Virus record (IMG/VR): IMGVR_UViG_3300046820_001584
Location: 1 to 64,000 of that record
Origin: a virus
DNA length: 64,000 bases
Direction: 5' to 3' (one strand)
A program made the position numbers and the translations under genes. This document shows, piece after piece, positions 33,425-43,452 of this stretch. Below the pieces are notes generated by a model. The model saw nothing but the letters and a program-made list of their open reading frames with translations, was not told where the DNA came from and searched no databases. The number at the start of each line of letters is the position of its first letter. Position 1 is the first letter of the stretch.

Positions 33425-33873
33425 TATACTTCTTCCAGTGCAATAGTTACATCCCAAAATGCTTGTGCTGTATCCGCCGCTTTTTCCTTTACATTTCTTT
33501 TAATTAAATTAAATGAGCATGAGGTAAAGCTTGCTACAAAATCTTCGGTCCTAGTTGTGTTGTATGCTATTCTGGCATTAAATGTTCCTTGTCCTTTAGC
33601 GCTTAAATAGAATGTCTTTATATCTTCTGCGCCCCAGCCGCCGTCTACGGTCATTGTGGAGTATGACGGAACCATGCTCCAAGAGGTGGACACGTTCTTC
33701 TTATCGGCTATAAACAGCTTTCTAAGGCTTCCATTGGCCATTCTAGCAGTTTGCTCAAAGCGCTGGGTATCTATCGATATAGGAGATCTATTATGTTCAG
33801 TTAGTTTTTGCCATGCGCCAGCGGAATCTTGTATAAACAAGGCTGATCCTACTGGTAAAATTAAAGCTGGCAT
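33424..33873 (-). CDS. Distal tail / minor tail protein
   Basis: 149 residues, beta-rich (SALFIQDSAGAWQKL, NARIAYNTTRTEDFVASF, AFWDVTIALEEV). Its place between tape measure and tail-tip gene suggests a distal-tail-type protein joining tube and tip. Its start touches the tape measure stop. No specific motif. Confidence 0.58.
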   Translation of the reverse strand: MPALILPVGSALFIQDSAGAWQKLTEHNRSPISIDTQRFEQTARMANGSLRKLFIADKKNVSTSWSMVPSYSTMTVDGGWGAEDIKTFYLSAKGQGTFNARIAYNTTRTEDFVASFTSCSFNLIKRNVKEKAADTAQAFWDVTIALEEV

Positions 33874-36800
33874 TATATATTCTTCCCCTGTCCAACCATT
33901 TTAACATTAATCTTAGCCTTTTGTCCAATAACTATTTCAGCCTTCTTAACAATCATATTTGATAGTGCTTCGACATCCATTCCTTCTGAAGCATAAATAT
34001 TTTGATTAACAACATATGAATTGCCTGAAGCAGATCCATCCTTTAAACTATACTGAGCTTTATTAAAATTATATCTTGGAGATGCGGCAGCCAATGTATT
34101 CATAACATCGTTTGGCATAATGTTGGCACGGTTTTTTAAGTGAACAAATTCTGGTCCATTTTCTCCAACAAGGAACATTCCCTTGCCACCCATAACACCT
34201 GTTGCTGCTTTTTTAGGCTTTGGTGCATGCCATATCGGAGTTCCTCCAGTACTATTCATTCCATACTTTTGTCCCCCGAATAGGAATGTCTCTCCTACTT
34301 GAAGATCCAATCTCTTTCTAATAGCATCACGAGCTTCTGCGTTTAAGACTTGAACCTTTTTACCATCAAAAGTTTTATCTTCCATCTGACTAGCATAATT
34401 ACCAGTTACTTTAATGTCTTTTCTAAGAGCTGCGCTACCAGGAGTCTTGCCCTTTACGGCATCTACAACATCCTTAAGAGTTGCTCCACCCTTAATGCTA
34501 TTTGCCAGTGCGTCGTTGACTGGTGATCCCGCTCCTGATTTTGCTAAGATCGCTAATGCGTTTGCTTGTGGTGTAACTGGAACCTTTTTAGTTACTAGAG
34601 TGCCACCTTCGTAAGCTTTTGTTTCAGTATATCTTGCCATTTTTTGGCCAGTAGCAGCTTCAACTGCAGCTACTAATCCAGATGCAGCTTCTTTGTTTGC
34701 CTTAACATATTCTTCTACTGATTGACCTGCTGCAGCTGCATTTCCATAAAGCGCAGTCATTGAATTATTAACCTTGTCTATTGCTGCTTTCTGTTCATCA
34801 TACTTACCACGGACCTTATCTAAGCTTTCTCCAGCTAGTGCAGCACTATCTGCAAGCTTCTGCTGCTTGTTGCCCATAGCTTCAATAGCAGCCTTAAGTG
34901 GTGCATTTGCTGCTTCGTTTGCTTTGTCAATTGCTTTAGTTTGAGATTCTGTTTGCTGTGTAGTGGTTAATGTTTCTAAATCAAGTCTGAGCTCTTGAGC
35001 TTTTTGAGTGTCTCCAGTAGCTGAAGCGTTTTGCATTTCAAGTCTAGTTTTTTCAATTTGTCTTCCGAGATCTGCATCAGCCTGTGCTGCAGTCAAAGCT
35101 TTCTTTCTTGCATCTGCAAGTTTATTATTAGCTTCAATTTGCTTGTTTAATCCAGAAATCTTTTCTCTATCGGATATCTGCTGAGAAACTGTTTGTCCCT
35201 TTAGTGCCTTAGTATAAGATTTAATCTGATCTTCTAGTTTGCCAAGAGCAGAATACTGCTTGCTTAACATTCCGTCTTTACTTGAATTTGTTGCTACTAC
35301 AGCTGTTGCTATGGCATTAAATGAATCAGAAATTAATTGTGTTTGAGCAGCATTTAATTGAGAAAGGTCTCCAGTAAAGCCCTTTGCCTGCAATCTAATT
35401 TTTTGCCATACGCTGACAACTGTATCTGACCCATTAATCATTTTCTTTACTTCTGGATTTGTCTTTGCCATTTCATCAATGGTGCCTTGAGTAATTACTG
35501 TTCCAGCTTCCTTTGATTTATTGATCTGGTCAATCATTATCTTTTCAGCTTCTGCAAAACTTAGAGACTTAGTCTTTCCAGTTAAATCTTTTGCTACTAA
35601 TCTTTCTCTTTTTGCAATTAAATCATTAATTCCAGTCTCAGTTGCCATCAATGCTGTATTTAATGAGGCAGCCTTTTCTTTATTACCCTGGTCTTTAGTA
35701 TCTTTGCCAAAGCTTGTTACTGCAGAAACTGCAGCAGATTGTGGATCGGTAATTGCTTTGAAGTCTACGTTACCCATTGTTGCAGTAATTGCTTGATCTT
35801 TCTTATTTGAAAGCTGAAGCATTGTATAAACCTTTTTAGTTGCATCTTCAGCAGACATACCAGCAGCTATAAGCTGCTCTTTAATTCTTCTAACTGCATC
35901 TGGAACCTTAGTTGAAGGCTGACGGTCTAATGCATCAATCTGTTCTTTAAATGTTTCCTTAACTTCAACCTTTAGCTTTTTGTATTCTGCAATTGTCATC
36001 TGGAATGGAGTTCCGCCATCCTTCATGCTTTCATAAACTAATCTATTTGCATCTGCTAAATCTTTTGAATTTTGAATAGTATCTTTAATCTTTGATCCAA
36101 AGTCTGTGAATCTTAAGTTAGCTTTTTTGGCTGCTTCGGCAGTCATACCAAATGTAGATACGTTAAGTTCTTGTCCCTTTTTATAGTGTTGCCACATTTT
36201 GTATCCAGCATATCCAGCTGCTGTAACTGCTGCAAGCGGAGCAACTAATCCAGCAGCCGCTGCTGCTGTGGCTCCAAAGCCAGCTGAAGCTAATCCTGCT
36301 GTTGCTGCGCTAGCTGCGGCTCTTGTAGCAATCTTTCCTCCAATACCCTTCATGATAGATTGTCCACCCATCATTCCAGCCATGCTTCCCATCATTGCAC
36401 CAGTTTCACCGCCAAGCTTTCCTCCAACTGCTCCACCAACGGCCATTCCGCCCATCATTCCAACTGTGCTTCCGACTGCTCCTTGACCAAATGTTGCTGG
36501 ATTTATTAAGCCTTTATTCTTCATGTATTGCATTGGATGCAACATGTTAGAAGTTGTATATCTTGCATTGGCAGCAAAGTTTTGACGTAGTGTTGCACCA
36601 CCATAAGCTCCTGGAGCAACTGGTGGAGGAGAAGCAGCAAAACCTTTGAGATAAGATCCAGCTGCTTTTATTTGAGTACCGACTGCTTTAGCTGTTGTAG
36701 AAATTTGTGAACCTATGTACTTTATTCCAGTTACTAGTGGATTTAGCGCTGATTTAATTTGTCCTGGCAGCATTCTTGCGCCCACTACAAGTTGGTCACC

Positions 36801-39800
36801 AGAATACTTAATAACCCTTCCAGTTGTAAGCGCATCTTTCTTAACACTTGTTCCAAAGGCGAATAAGGCCATCTCTATTTGTTTTGACGCAGATAGTAGG
36901 GCTGCTTGTGTTTTATTTAAAGCTGCATGACCTAATGTGAGTCCAGGCATATATGGCAAAGAACCTTGTACCCCGTATGTGTTTGTTCTAACACCGCCAT
37001 TGCCAACTACTGTTGTTTTTGATCCAGTCAATGGGCCAGGCTTACGCTCTGGTGCTTCTACTGGCGCAGGAACATATGCCGCTGCACGTTCTGCCTTAGC
37101 TCTTTCTTGTGCTGCACGAGCCGCAGGATTTCCCTTACGACCATAATAATCTTTGCTACGACGAATGATTCCACCAGCTTCAAAACCTGGTATTATCTTT
37201 CCGCTTTCAGAAGGACTAAATATTTCTGGGCCTTTTTCTCCAACAATATAATTTTGTCCTGGAGATACTGGACCGCCCATTTCTCTTTTGCCATCAATAC
37301 CGAATATTGTTTTCTTAAGTTCTGCAGTAATAGGGGTATCTTTTTTTGAATCCCAGTTTAGATATTTCTTTCTAAGAATGTCTTTATCAATTGGAGATAG
37401 CTGTCTTATAAGATTTCTATCACTAAACAAATCGCTAGCTGCCGATCTAATAACTGAATCTAATGATGCTGGCTCAAGTGCATTCTTTAAAGAGCCCTTT
37501 GCATCTTTAACATAACCGTAAGGCTTTTCTTTTGCTAAAGCTGCAGCAAATTTATCATAAAGTAGTTTTTGTGTATTTTTTCTTAATCCAGAATTTGCAA
37601 ACAATTTGTTTGCCATTTCGATTGAAAGTGAATTAACTCCCCAAGGGGCTGACTCATACATGCTTGGCTTAGGGGCACCAGTAGGACCAAATCCAGCACC
37701 TATTCTTCTCATGGCTAATCCCTTTAGCACATTGCCAATTGATCCACCTCCGTTAAATCCGTTAAGAGGTGTTTTAAATGAATTGTCAGAAAGAGATACT
37801 GCGTGTCCTCTTTGTCTAATTCTTAGTTCTGCTTCTTCCTTTAGCTTTTGAAGTGCGGCTGGGGTAAGAGCCTTTGATTGTGAAACCTTAACTGCAGAAT
37901 GTATTCCATGGAATTCTTCCCAGTTTACTCTTCTTCCATCTTCAAGTCTCTTGATCATTGCTGCATATACAGCAGACTCTTCTGTGTTTAATTTACCAAG
38001 GGACTTGGCTACTGTTTCTTTAAGTCTAGGTAATACATCATCTATCTCATCTATCATAGCCTTATGATATTGTTTTGGAGTCATTCCCTTTGGAATAGCC
38101 AATGTAGATTCAGCAAAGAATCTTCTTGCTCCGCCCTTTACTCCTAGCAGATTAATATTTGCTTGGTCTTTCATTGAAATCATATTTTCTTCATATGATC
38201 TCTTACCAGAAGCTGTCTTAAATACACCAGCAGTACCTACGTCATTTAATGTGCTTCCATAAAGGTTATCTGGGCTTAAATCTTTATCACCTCTTAGATT
38301 AGCTGCAACTAACTGCTTGAAATAATCTTTCTTTGTAAATTCTCCAGATGCTTTTGCAAATGCTTCATCATAAGGAGACTCTAGAACTAATAGTTTTCTT
38401 CTACCTGCTGGATCGGTAGGATCAATCATTGTTCTAATTTCTTGCTTAGGGGCATTTAGTCCATGTGCCTCTCTAGCAATAATAGTAGCCCTTTGTTCTG
38501 CAAGTGCTGCGGTTTCATCCATTACTGGTTTAACAAATACTCTTGTGCCATCTGCTTTTTCATATAAACCGCCAATACCTGGAACTGGGAAACTTCTTCC
38601 TGTTGATGGAGAAATTAACTTACCAAAATCTGTTACAGGCATTCCTGCAAATCTACTGGTTTGTACTCCAGAATTAATTTCTTCCATGGTAAGTCTAGCT
38701 TTTCTTTGTAGTTCTACATCTTTAAATCTTTTTGGTATCCCAAGGAACAATGGTCTGCCATATGAGCGCTTGCCCTTTGTAACAGTACCACCAATCATTC
38801 CGCCAGCATTTTTTCTTTCTACTACATTTCTTTTTAAAAGCTTTAATTTAGCTGCAGATCCTCCTGCAGCAACAATGCTTGAATCAATAAATGGAATAAA
38901 TGAATCGAAAGTTATATCTCCCTTCTCATCTCCAATTTTCTTTGACTCTTTGCCCTTTAATGATGCAGCAATTTTTGCATCAATTTCTCTTTCAGTATCT
39001 GCCCACTTTGATCTGTGAACTCCTGAACGTTGCATTATAGTATCGTATTTGCCAGTACGAGACATATTTCTTTCTAAGAAATTTTTAGCAATTAGTGTAC
39101 CGTGGTTTGCTTGCAGATTAGATCTTGAATCATAATCAACTGTGTACTTGCTAACAAATCTTCTGCCATTTCTTACTGATGCTCTGGTTAAATGTGTAGC
39201 ATGAGTTACTCTTTCAAGATCCAAGGCTGGTAGCTTATTTTTTGCTAACAGTTTATCCAATGCTCCGCCACGCTCTAAATGGCCTGGCTCAATTGTAAAT
39301 GTATCTCTTGCAAATCCCTTGTCCATTCCGCCTCTTCCAGTTCGTATAGAACCAGAAAAATCTTCTAGCAGGCTGGCTGCTCTTCTTCTTTCTCCAGCAG
39401 GCAAAGACCTTATGTAGTCATTAAGTACTGCCCTTGTTGTTGCTCCTCTAGCTAGCCAAGATCTAGATCCGTAGCCTCCTACGTACTGTGCATCTCTTTC
39501 TCTTACGGCTGCTCTTTGTAAATTTCTTTTTTCAGCTAGTAAAACTAACTGCTTTCTATATGCTGTTCTATTTGATGTAAATAGTCCTCTTATTATTGCG
39601 GCAGATGGAGGAACTAATCCATAGCTAGATCTAGAAAGCGTAATATTTCCACCAGCCATATTTGCCTGAAGAGGAGTTCCATTATTTGCAGCATCTACTG
39701 CTCTAAATAATTCTGGATTATTTTGTATGCCTGGGCCAAATACTGTTTCTTGTGGAGTAAGCAATGCTGTTATATTGCTGCCAGATTTTTTATGTGTTGA

Positions 39801-42677
39801 AGGTGCGGCTGCAACAAGTGCTGCGTTTCTTGGATCTAGCGAAGCTTCTTGATTTAATACATATCCGCCAATTGGTACTGATCCCATTCTGTCATCATAT
39901 GTAATTGATGCTGGACCAGTAACCCGTGTTTTATTTGAACCAAATTCTTCAATTTTACCGCCCTCATTAAATCTAGGCTTTGTTGTTTGTATGCTGTATC
40001 CAGCACCTGAAGTTCTAACGCCAAGACCACGTGCAATAGAATCTACAAGCTTGGAAGTTTCTGATTTATGGAAAAGTTCTTTCATGTTTGACTTTCCAGC
40101 TGCGCTTACAACTGGCTGAGTTGTTAATGGCACTGTAGTCAAACTAATAGTTCTTGCTTGAGCTGCTGCAACACCTTGTGCTGTTTGAACCATCATTGCT
40201 TCTACTTGTGCGTTTAATGCAAATATTTTAGCTCTTGCTGCTTCGACTGTAATCTTACCAGCTTGTAGCTGCTTAACAATTAAAGCGGTTTCGTCTGCTG
40301 CCAAAGAAGTTATCTTTGTCATTTGTGGAAGTAATGCTTGGTATGAATCTGCTAATGACGCAGTTACTGTTCCTGTAGCAGCAACTTCAGTTTTAAGTAA
40401 TGCTAATTCTGCCTTTGACTGCATAGCAATTGCTGCTGTCATAGAATGCCACTTTGCTGCTTCTGCTGCAACTATACCATTAGAGACTCCATTTACTGAA
40501 GTAACTCCAGGAATTCTTGGAAGATCGTCATTCATATATGTCTGTGGTGAATTTGAAAGTCTTAGGTTTACTGGCTTAGGGCCAGGCACTGTAGAGAATA
40601 TTGTTTCACTTGCTCTTTGTTCTGCAGTTTTTGATCCAGTTGGAATAACATGAGACATGTCTCTTGAATAAGGTCTACCTACAAGAGGGTTATTTTTATC
40701 TACAATTCTTCCTCCACCTCGTGTAACTGGATTTCCAGCCACGGTAGACATACTATTGTTTGTTGCAATAGTAGAAGACATAGCGCTTTGCTTTAGTTTG
40801 TCAAATGAGGCTGCTAAGGTTAAGACTGCATCTGAAAATGTTGCAGCTGCTTTTGTATCGCTGTAAAATGCTTGTTCTACAGTTTTAGCAGCTGACTCTG
40901 CTGCAATTAGTTCTGGTGTTAAAAGCTTAAATCCTGTTCCACCCTTGCCAATATTTTTAAGTGCAAATATTCCTTTAATTATGTATCCAAAGAAGTTGGC
41001 AAGAACACCAGTTAACATAATGATTGGCCCAGCAATTGCTGTAAGGCTTCCAATAAATCCTAGAACTGCCTTAATCGGTCCAGGAAGGTTTCCTATAAAC
41101 TTTACAATTCCATCAATTGCATTTAATACAAATGTTCCTACCTTTAAGAACTGTTCTCCAATTACTGCGAGGTCTGCCTTTACAGCTTCGAGTGCTCTTC
41201 TATATTTACCAGAAGCAGACTCTGTCATTGCTGTTAATTCTCGCTCAGATATACTAGCCAAATCTTGTGTGCTAGCTTTCATTAAGTCTAGGACCTGAAG
41301 TGTTTGGCTTCCTTCTTTTCCTAGGTTTTCAAATAATGCATTGATTCTTGCAAACTGGAACTTGCCAAATAGCTGTTCAATTGCTCTTGCTCTTTGTAGT
41401 GGTTGTAACGCATCTAACGAATCTTTAAGTGCCATAACTGTTCCAGTTAAGTTCCCAGCGTTTTTATCTACTATGCCAGCTAGATCAATACCAAATCCCA
41501 TAAATTGTTCTTTAGCAACCTTAGTAGGATTAATAATAGATGCAAGTGCTGACTTAAGAGCATTTGCACCTTCTGATGCATTGATTCCACCTTCACGCAT
41601 TGCAGTTAAATAAAGTGCAAGATCTTGTACATCTCCGCCTAGAGCCTTTACTACTGGACCAGCTTTAGGAATCGCTTCAACTAAATCTGCAAGGCTTGTT
41701 GATGTTTGGTTTTCAACTGCGTTAAGGAAGTCAATTGATTCAGCCAACTGCTGTGTATTTTGACCAAAAGCTGTTTGGATAGAAAGTGTAGCTTTCATTG
41801 CTTCTTGTCTATCAACTTCTCCAAGAACTGCAAGTCTTGTAGTTTGTCTAGTAGAGTCTAGTAACTCAACTCCTTGCTTTCCAGTTGCTGCAATATCAGC
41901 CGCTAGTGCAATTGTTTCATTAAAGTTTGCACCTAATCCTGATGCTAATTCTCTTGATAATGCTGTAACATCTTTTCTAACTTGTAATAAATCTGCTGAT
42001 GATGTTGCTGTTAATCCGCCATAAACCTTTGTAAGTCTTACAAGCTCTTCGTCTGCTTGTCTAAATGCTTTTGCTGCAGCCATTCCAAATGCTGCCAATG
42101 GTACAGTAAGTCCTACAGTAAGCTGTCTACCTGCCCACTGAGTATTCTTACCCCAGTTAATAAGTTGATTAGATCCATCCATCATCACCTTGTTCATGAT
42201 AGATAGTTCTTGTCTTAATAATGCTGATTTATTTTTTGTTGCATCTAGACCAGACTGAACCATAACATTGTATTGCATTAATCCTTGAGCATTTTTACCA
42301 AGTGGTTGAACTATGGCATTTTCAAGCATTACTTGTTGCTTAGCTAATTCTTTAACTAGTGTGCTAGTTTTTTGTGTATGACCCTGCCATGTTCTAAAAT
42401 ATTGGCCAAGCTTCATTCTACCGCTATCTAGATTTTGTCCAAACTTAGATACGTCTGATGTTAATGTTACAAAGTGTCTAGAGAACTGGCCAGTGGAGCG
42501 CATGGTTTCGTCAAACTGACGATTCATGACTCCAACCTGGCTAGTTAAATTTTTATTTAAACCAATTGTTGTAGCTTGAAGTTTTAGAAGTTGAGAGGTC
42601 ACCGCTTGTAACTGCGCTGTTAGGCCACTAAAATTAGCCGTCGCAGTTATGTTGGTAACTATATTTTGATCTGCCAA
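33873..42677 (-). CDS. Tape measure protein with embedded kinase-like domain
   Basis: 2934 residues. The N-terminal half is alpha-helical with TMP features (NWGKNTQWAGRQLTVGLTV; FGYIIKGIFALK hydrophobic segments), followed by repeated Gly-rich GExGPE motifs (YIVGEKGPEIFSP and FLVGENGPEFV), and a Gly/Met-rich helix near 2080. At about 1350-1600 sits a region with a kinase look: a glycine-containing strand LYEKADGTRVFVKP (Lys1383) and a DLSPDN loop (Asp1466, Asn1471). Length predicts a tail of roughly 440 nm by the 1.5 angstrom per residue rule, less if domains are inserted. The gene sits downstream of the tail-assembly chaperone. Confidence 0.9.
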   Translation of the reverse strand: MADQNIVTNITATANFSGLTAQLQAVTSQLLKLQATTIGLNKNLTSQVGVMNRQFDETMRSTGQFSRHFVTLTSDVSKFGQNLDSGRMKLGQYFRTWQGHTQKTSTLVKELAKQQVMLENAIVQPLGKNAQGLMQYNVMVQSGLDATKNKSALLRQELSIMNKVMMDGSNQLINWGKNTQWAGRQLTVGLTVPLAAFGMAAAKAFRQADEELVRLTKVYGGLTATSSADLLQVRKDVTALSRELASGLGANFNETIALAADIAATGKQGVELLDSTRQTTRLAVLGEVDRQEAMKATLSIQTAFGQNTQQLAESIDFLNAVENQTSTSLADLVEAIPKAGPVVKALGGDVQDLALYLTAMREGGINASEGANALKSALASIINPTKVAKEQFMGFGIDLAGIVDKNAGNLTGTVMALKDSLDALQPLQRARAIEQLFGKFQFARINALFENLGKEGSQTLQVLDLMKASTQDLASISERELTAMTESASGKYRRALEAVKADLAVIGEQFLKVGTFVLNAIDGIVKFIGNLPGPIKAVLGFIGSLTAIAGPIIMLTGVLANFFGYIIKGIFALKNIGKGGTGFKLLTPELIAAESAAKTVEQAFYSDTKAAATFSDAVLTLAASFDKLKQSAMSSTIATNNSMSTVAGNPVTRGGGRIVDKNNPLVGRPYSRDMSHVIPTGSKTAEQRASETIFSTVPGPKPVNLRLSNSPQTYMNDDLPRIPGVTSVNGVSNGIVAAEAAKWHSMTAAIAMQSKAELALLKTEVAATGTVTASLADSYQALLPQMTKITSLAADETALIVKQLQAGKITVEAARAKIFALNAQVEAMMVQTAQGVAAAQARTISLTTVPLTTQPVVSAAGKSNMKELFHKSETSKLVDSIARGLGVRTSGAGYSIQTTKPRFNEGGKIEEFGSNKTRVTGPASITYDDRMGSVPIGGYVLNQEASLDPRNAALVAAAPSTHKKSGSNITALLTPQETVFGPGIQNNPELFRAVDAANNGTPLQANMAGGNITLSRSSYGLVPPSAAIIRGLFTSNRTAYRKQLVLLAEKRNLQRAAVRERDAQYVGGYGSRSWLARGATTRAVLNDYIRSLPAGERRRAASLLEDFSGSIRTGRGGMDKGFARDTFTIEPGHLERGGALDKLLAKNKLPALDLERVTHATHLTRASVRNGRRFVSKYTVDYDSRSNLQANHGTLIAKNFLERNMSRTGKYDTIMQRSGVHRSKWADTEREIDAKIAASLKGKESKKIGDEKGDITFDSFIPFIDSSIVAAGGSAAKLKLLKRNVVERKNAGGMIGGTVTKGKRSYGRPLFLGIPKRFKDVELQRKARLTMEEINSGVQTSRFAGMPVTDFGKLISPSTGRSFPVPGIGGLYEKADGTRVFVKPVMDETAALAEQRATIIAREAHGLNAPKQEIRTMIDPTDPAGRRKLLVLESPYDEAFAKASGEFTKKDYFKQLVAANLRGDKDLSPDNLYGSTLNDVGTAGVFKTASGKRSYEENMISMKDQANINLLGVKGGARRFFAESTLAIPKGMTPKQYHKAMIDEIDDVLPRLKETVAKSLGKLNTEESAVYAAMIKRLEDGRRVNWEEFHGIHSAVKVSQSKALTPAALQKLKEEAELRIRQRGHAVSLSDNSFKTPLNGFNGGGSIGNVLKGLAMRRIGAGFGPTGAPKPSMYESAPWGVNSLSIEMANKLFANSGLRKNTQKLLYDKFAAALAKEKPYGYVKDAKGSLKNALEPASLDSVIRSAASDLFSDRNLIRQLSPIDKDILRKKYLNWDSKKDTPITAELKKTIFGIDGKREMGGPVSPGQNYIVGEKGPEIFSPSESGKIIPGFEAGGIIRRSKDYYGRKGNPAARAAQERAKAERAAAYVPAPVEAPERKPGPLTGSKTTVVGNGGVRTNTYGVQGSLPYMPGLTLGHAALNKTQAALLSASKQIEMALFAFGTSVKKDALTTGRVIKYSGDQLVVGARMLPGQIKSALNPLVTGIKYIGSQISTTAKAVGTQIKAAGSYLKGFAASPPPVAPGAYGGATLRQNFAANARYTTSNMLHPMQYMKNKGLINPATFGQGAVGSTVGMMGGMAVGGAVGGKLGGETGAMMGSMAGMMGGQSIMKGIGGKIATRAAASAATAGLASAGFGATAAAAAGLVAPLAAVTAAGYAGYKMWQHYKKGQELNVSTFGMTAEAAKKANLRFTDFGSKIKDTIQNSKDLADANRLVYESMKDGGTPFQMTIAEYKKLKVEVKETFKEQIDALDRQPSTKVPDAVRRIKEQLIAAGMSAEDATKKVYTMLQLSNKKDQAITATMGNVDFKAITDPQSAAVSAVTSFGKDTKDQGNKEKAASLNTALMATETGINDLIAKRERLVAKDLTGKTKSLSFAEAEKIMIDQINKSKEAGTVITQGTIDEMAKTNPEVKKMINGSDTVVSVWQKIRLQAKGFTGDLSQLNAAQTQLISDSFNAIATAVVATNSSKDGMLSKQYSALGKLEDQIKSYTKALKGQTVSQQISDREKISGLNKQIEANNKLADARKKALTAAQADADLGRQIEKTRLEMQNASATGDTQKAQELRLDLETLTTTQQTESQTKAIDKANEAANAPLKAAIEAMGNKQQKLADSAALAGESLDKVRGKYDEQKAAIDKVNNSMTALYGNAAAAGQSVEEYVKANKEAASGLVAAVEAATGQKMARYTETKAYEGGTLVTKKVPVTPQANALAILAKSGAGSPVNDALANSIKGGATLKDVVDAVKGKTPGSAALRKDIKVTGNYASQMEDKTFDGKKVQVLNAEARDAIRKRLDLQVGETFLFGGQKYGMNSTGGTPIWHAPKPKKAATGVMGGKGMFLVGENGPEFVHLKNRANIMPNDVMNTLAAASPRYNFNKAQYSLKDGSASGNSYVVNQNIYASEGMDVEALSNMIVKKAEIVIGQKAKINVKMVGQGKNI

Positions 42678-42681
42678 CTAC

Positions 42682-43041
42682 CTACTCCTTTTGGTATCCA
42701 AGTCCTGCTCCGATACCGAACCCTGCTTCTGAAGCAAACTGACCTTGTAGTGAAACAACATCTGATGCATCTGCAGATATTCCAAGAGCTCTTCTTCTTA
42801 CATCTTCAAAGCTACTTGTTTCTTCTTGTTCTCCACCATCAAGCTCTATGCCTTGAATGGAGGCCAGAAACTTTCTTTTTTCTGATTCAGACTTTTGCAT
42901 TGATTTAAAAGTTTGAATCAACTCTGGCATTGAAAGACTGTCTTCCAATTCCTCATAATTCTTATAGTTGCCTATTAAGAATACTTCTCCTTCTAGTGCA
43001 GCTAGATCTAGTTCTGACCAGCTAGAACCGCTGCTGCTAGC
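42682..43041 (-). CDS. Tail-assembly chaperone C-terminal extension (-1 frameshift)
   Basis: The frame is open from 43041 to a stop at 42682, with no good start except an internal TTG at 42948. Joined at the slippery heptamer it extends the 43340 gene product by 119 residues: ASSSGSSWSELDLAALEGEV, then FLIGNYKNYEELEDS and a Glu/Lys-rich helix. This matches the gpG/gpGT arrangement of tail-assembly chaperones. The stop is four bases before the tape measure ATG. Confidence 0.72.
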   Translation of the reverse strand, partial: ASSSGSSWSELDLAALEGEVFLIGNYKNYEELEDSLSMPELIQTFKSMQKSESEKRKFLASIQGIELDGGEQEETSSFEDVRRRALGISADASDVVSLQGQFASEAGFGIGAGLGYQKE

Positions 43042-43340
43042 AAATTTGGATCATCCATCTTGATGCCACCGCAAATTTCAAGAATGCGATTGATTGTTGG
43101 AACATCAAGGGTGTCTTCAAATGCGTCTCTATCTTTTACCAAATCTGGCAGTTGCTTTTCTAATGCTACTGCACAAGCGTCGATAAGAATGGTTAGTGTC
43201 TCGTCTTCTGTAGTTACTTCTGCTGTCTTTGCGATAGCCGCCATAAACTTTCTAAGCTCTTTAATTGTTAAAGGCTTTAGCTTTACGGTTGCACCATTTT
43301 GCAGTTGAATCTCTTCTACATCATATACTGTTGTTGCCAA
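43008..43340 (-). CDS. Tail-assembly chaperone (short form)
   Basis: 110 residues. Start is TTG 43340 with AGGAGG 8 nt upstream. Helical sequence with LKPLTIKELRKFMAAIAK and ILEICGGIKMDDPN, characteristic of the gpG-type chaperones that bind the tape measure. It is terminated at 43008 unless ribosomes slip at A-AAT-TTG (43047..43041), 10 codons before its stop. Promoter at 43371. Confidence 0.78.
   Translation of the reverse strand: MATTVYDVEEIQLQNGATVKLKPLTIKELRKFMAAIAKTAEVTTEDETLTILIDACAVALEKQLPDLVKDRDAFEDTLDVPTINRILEICGGIKMDDPNLLAAAVLAGQN
43041..43047 (-). other. Slippery heptamer for -1 frameshift
   Basis: Minus strand A-AAT-TTG in the zero frame of the chaperone (codons 99 and 100), fitting X-XXY-YYZ. 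Tandem slippage to AAA-TTT opens the -1 frame without a stop for 119 codons. The position, just before the short-form stop, is standard for tail-assembly chaperones. Confidence 0.7.
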
Positions 43341-43370
43341 TTTAAATCCTCCTAGGATCTCGTCTTAATT

Positions 43371-43399
43371 ATTGTATCATATCAGAATTACCAATACAA
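43371..43399 (-). promoter_or_regulatory. Promoter for the tail-assembly chaperone operon
   Basis: TTGTAT (43399..43394), 17-bp spacer and TACAAT (43376..43371) on the minus strand. It directly follows the terminator at 43404, so a new transcript begins for the chaperone and tape measure. Confidence 0.6.
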
Positions 43400-43403
43400 T
43401 GTT

Positions 43404-43433
43404 AAAACCCCCCTAATTTCTTAGGGGGGTTTT
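43404..43433 (-). terminator. Intrinsic terminator after the major tail protein
   Basis: A 13-bp stem (AAAACCCCCCTAA/TTAGGGGGGTTTT) with a 4-base loop TTTC; the minus strand continues TTTTAAC. It is symmetric, so both strands could terminate. It separates the tail-tube transcript from the chaperone. Confidence 0.8.
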
Positions 43434-43452
43434 ATTAATTAATAAAAATTAA

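Noticed and set aside
38545-39018. 157-residue plus-strand frame within the tape measure
   Set aside because: Antisense to a long coding gene, with no domain or start signal.
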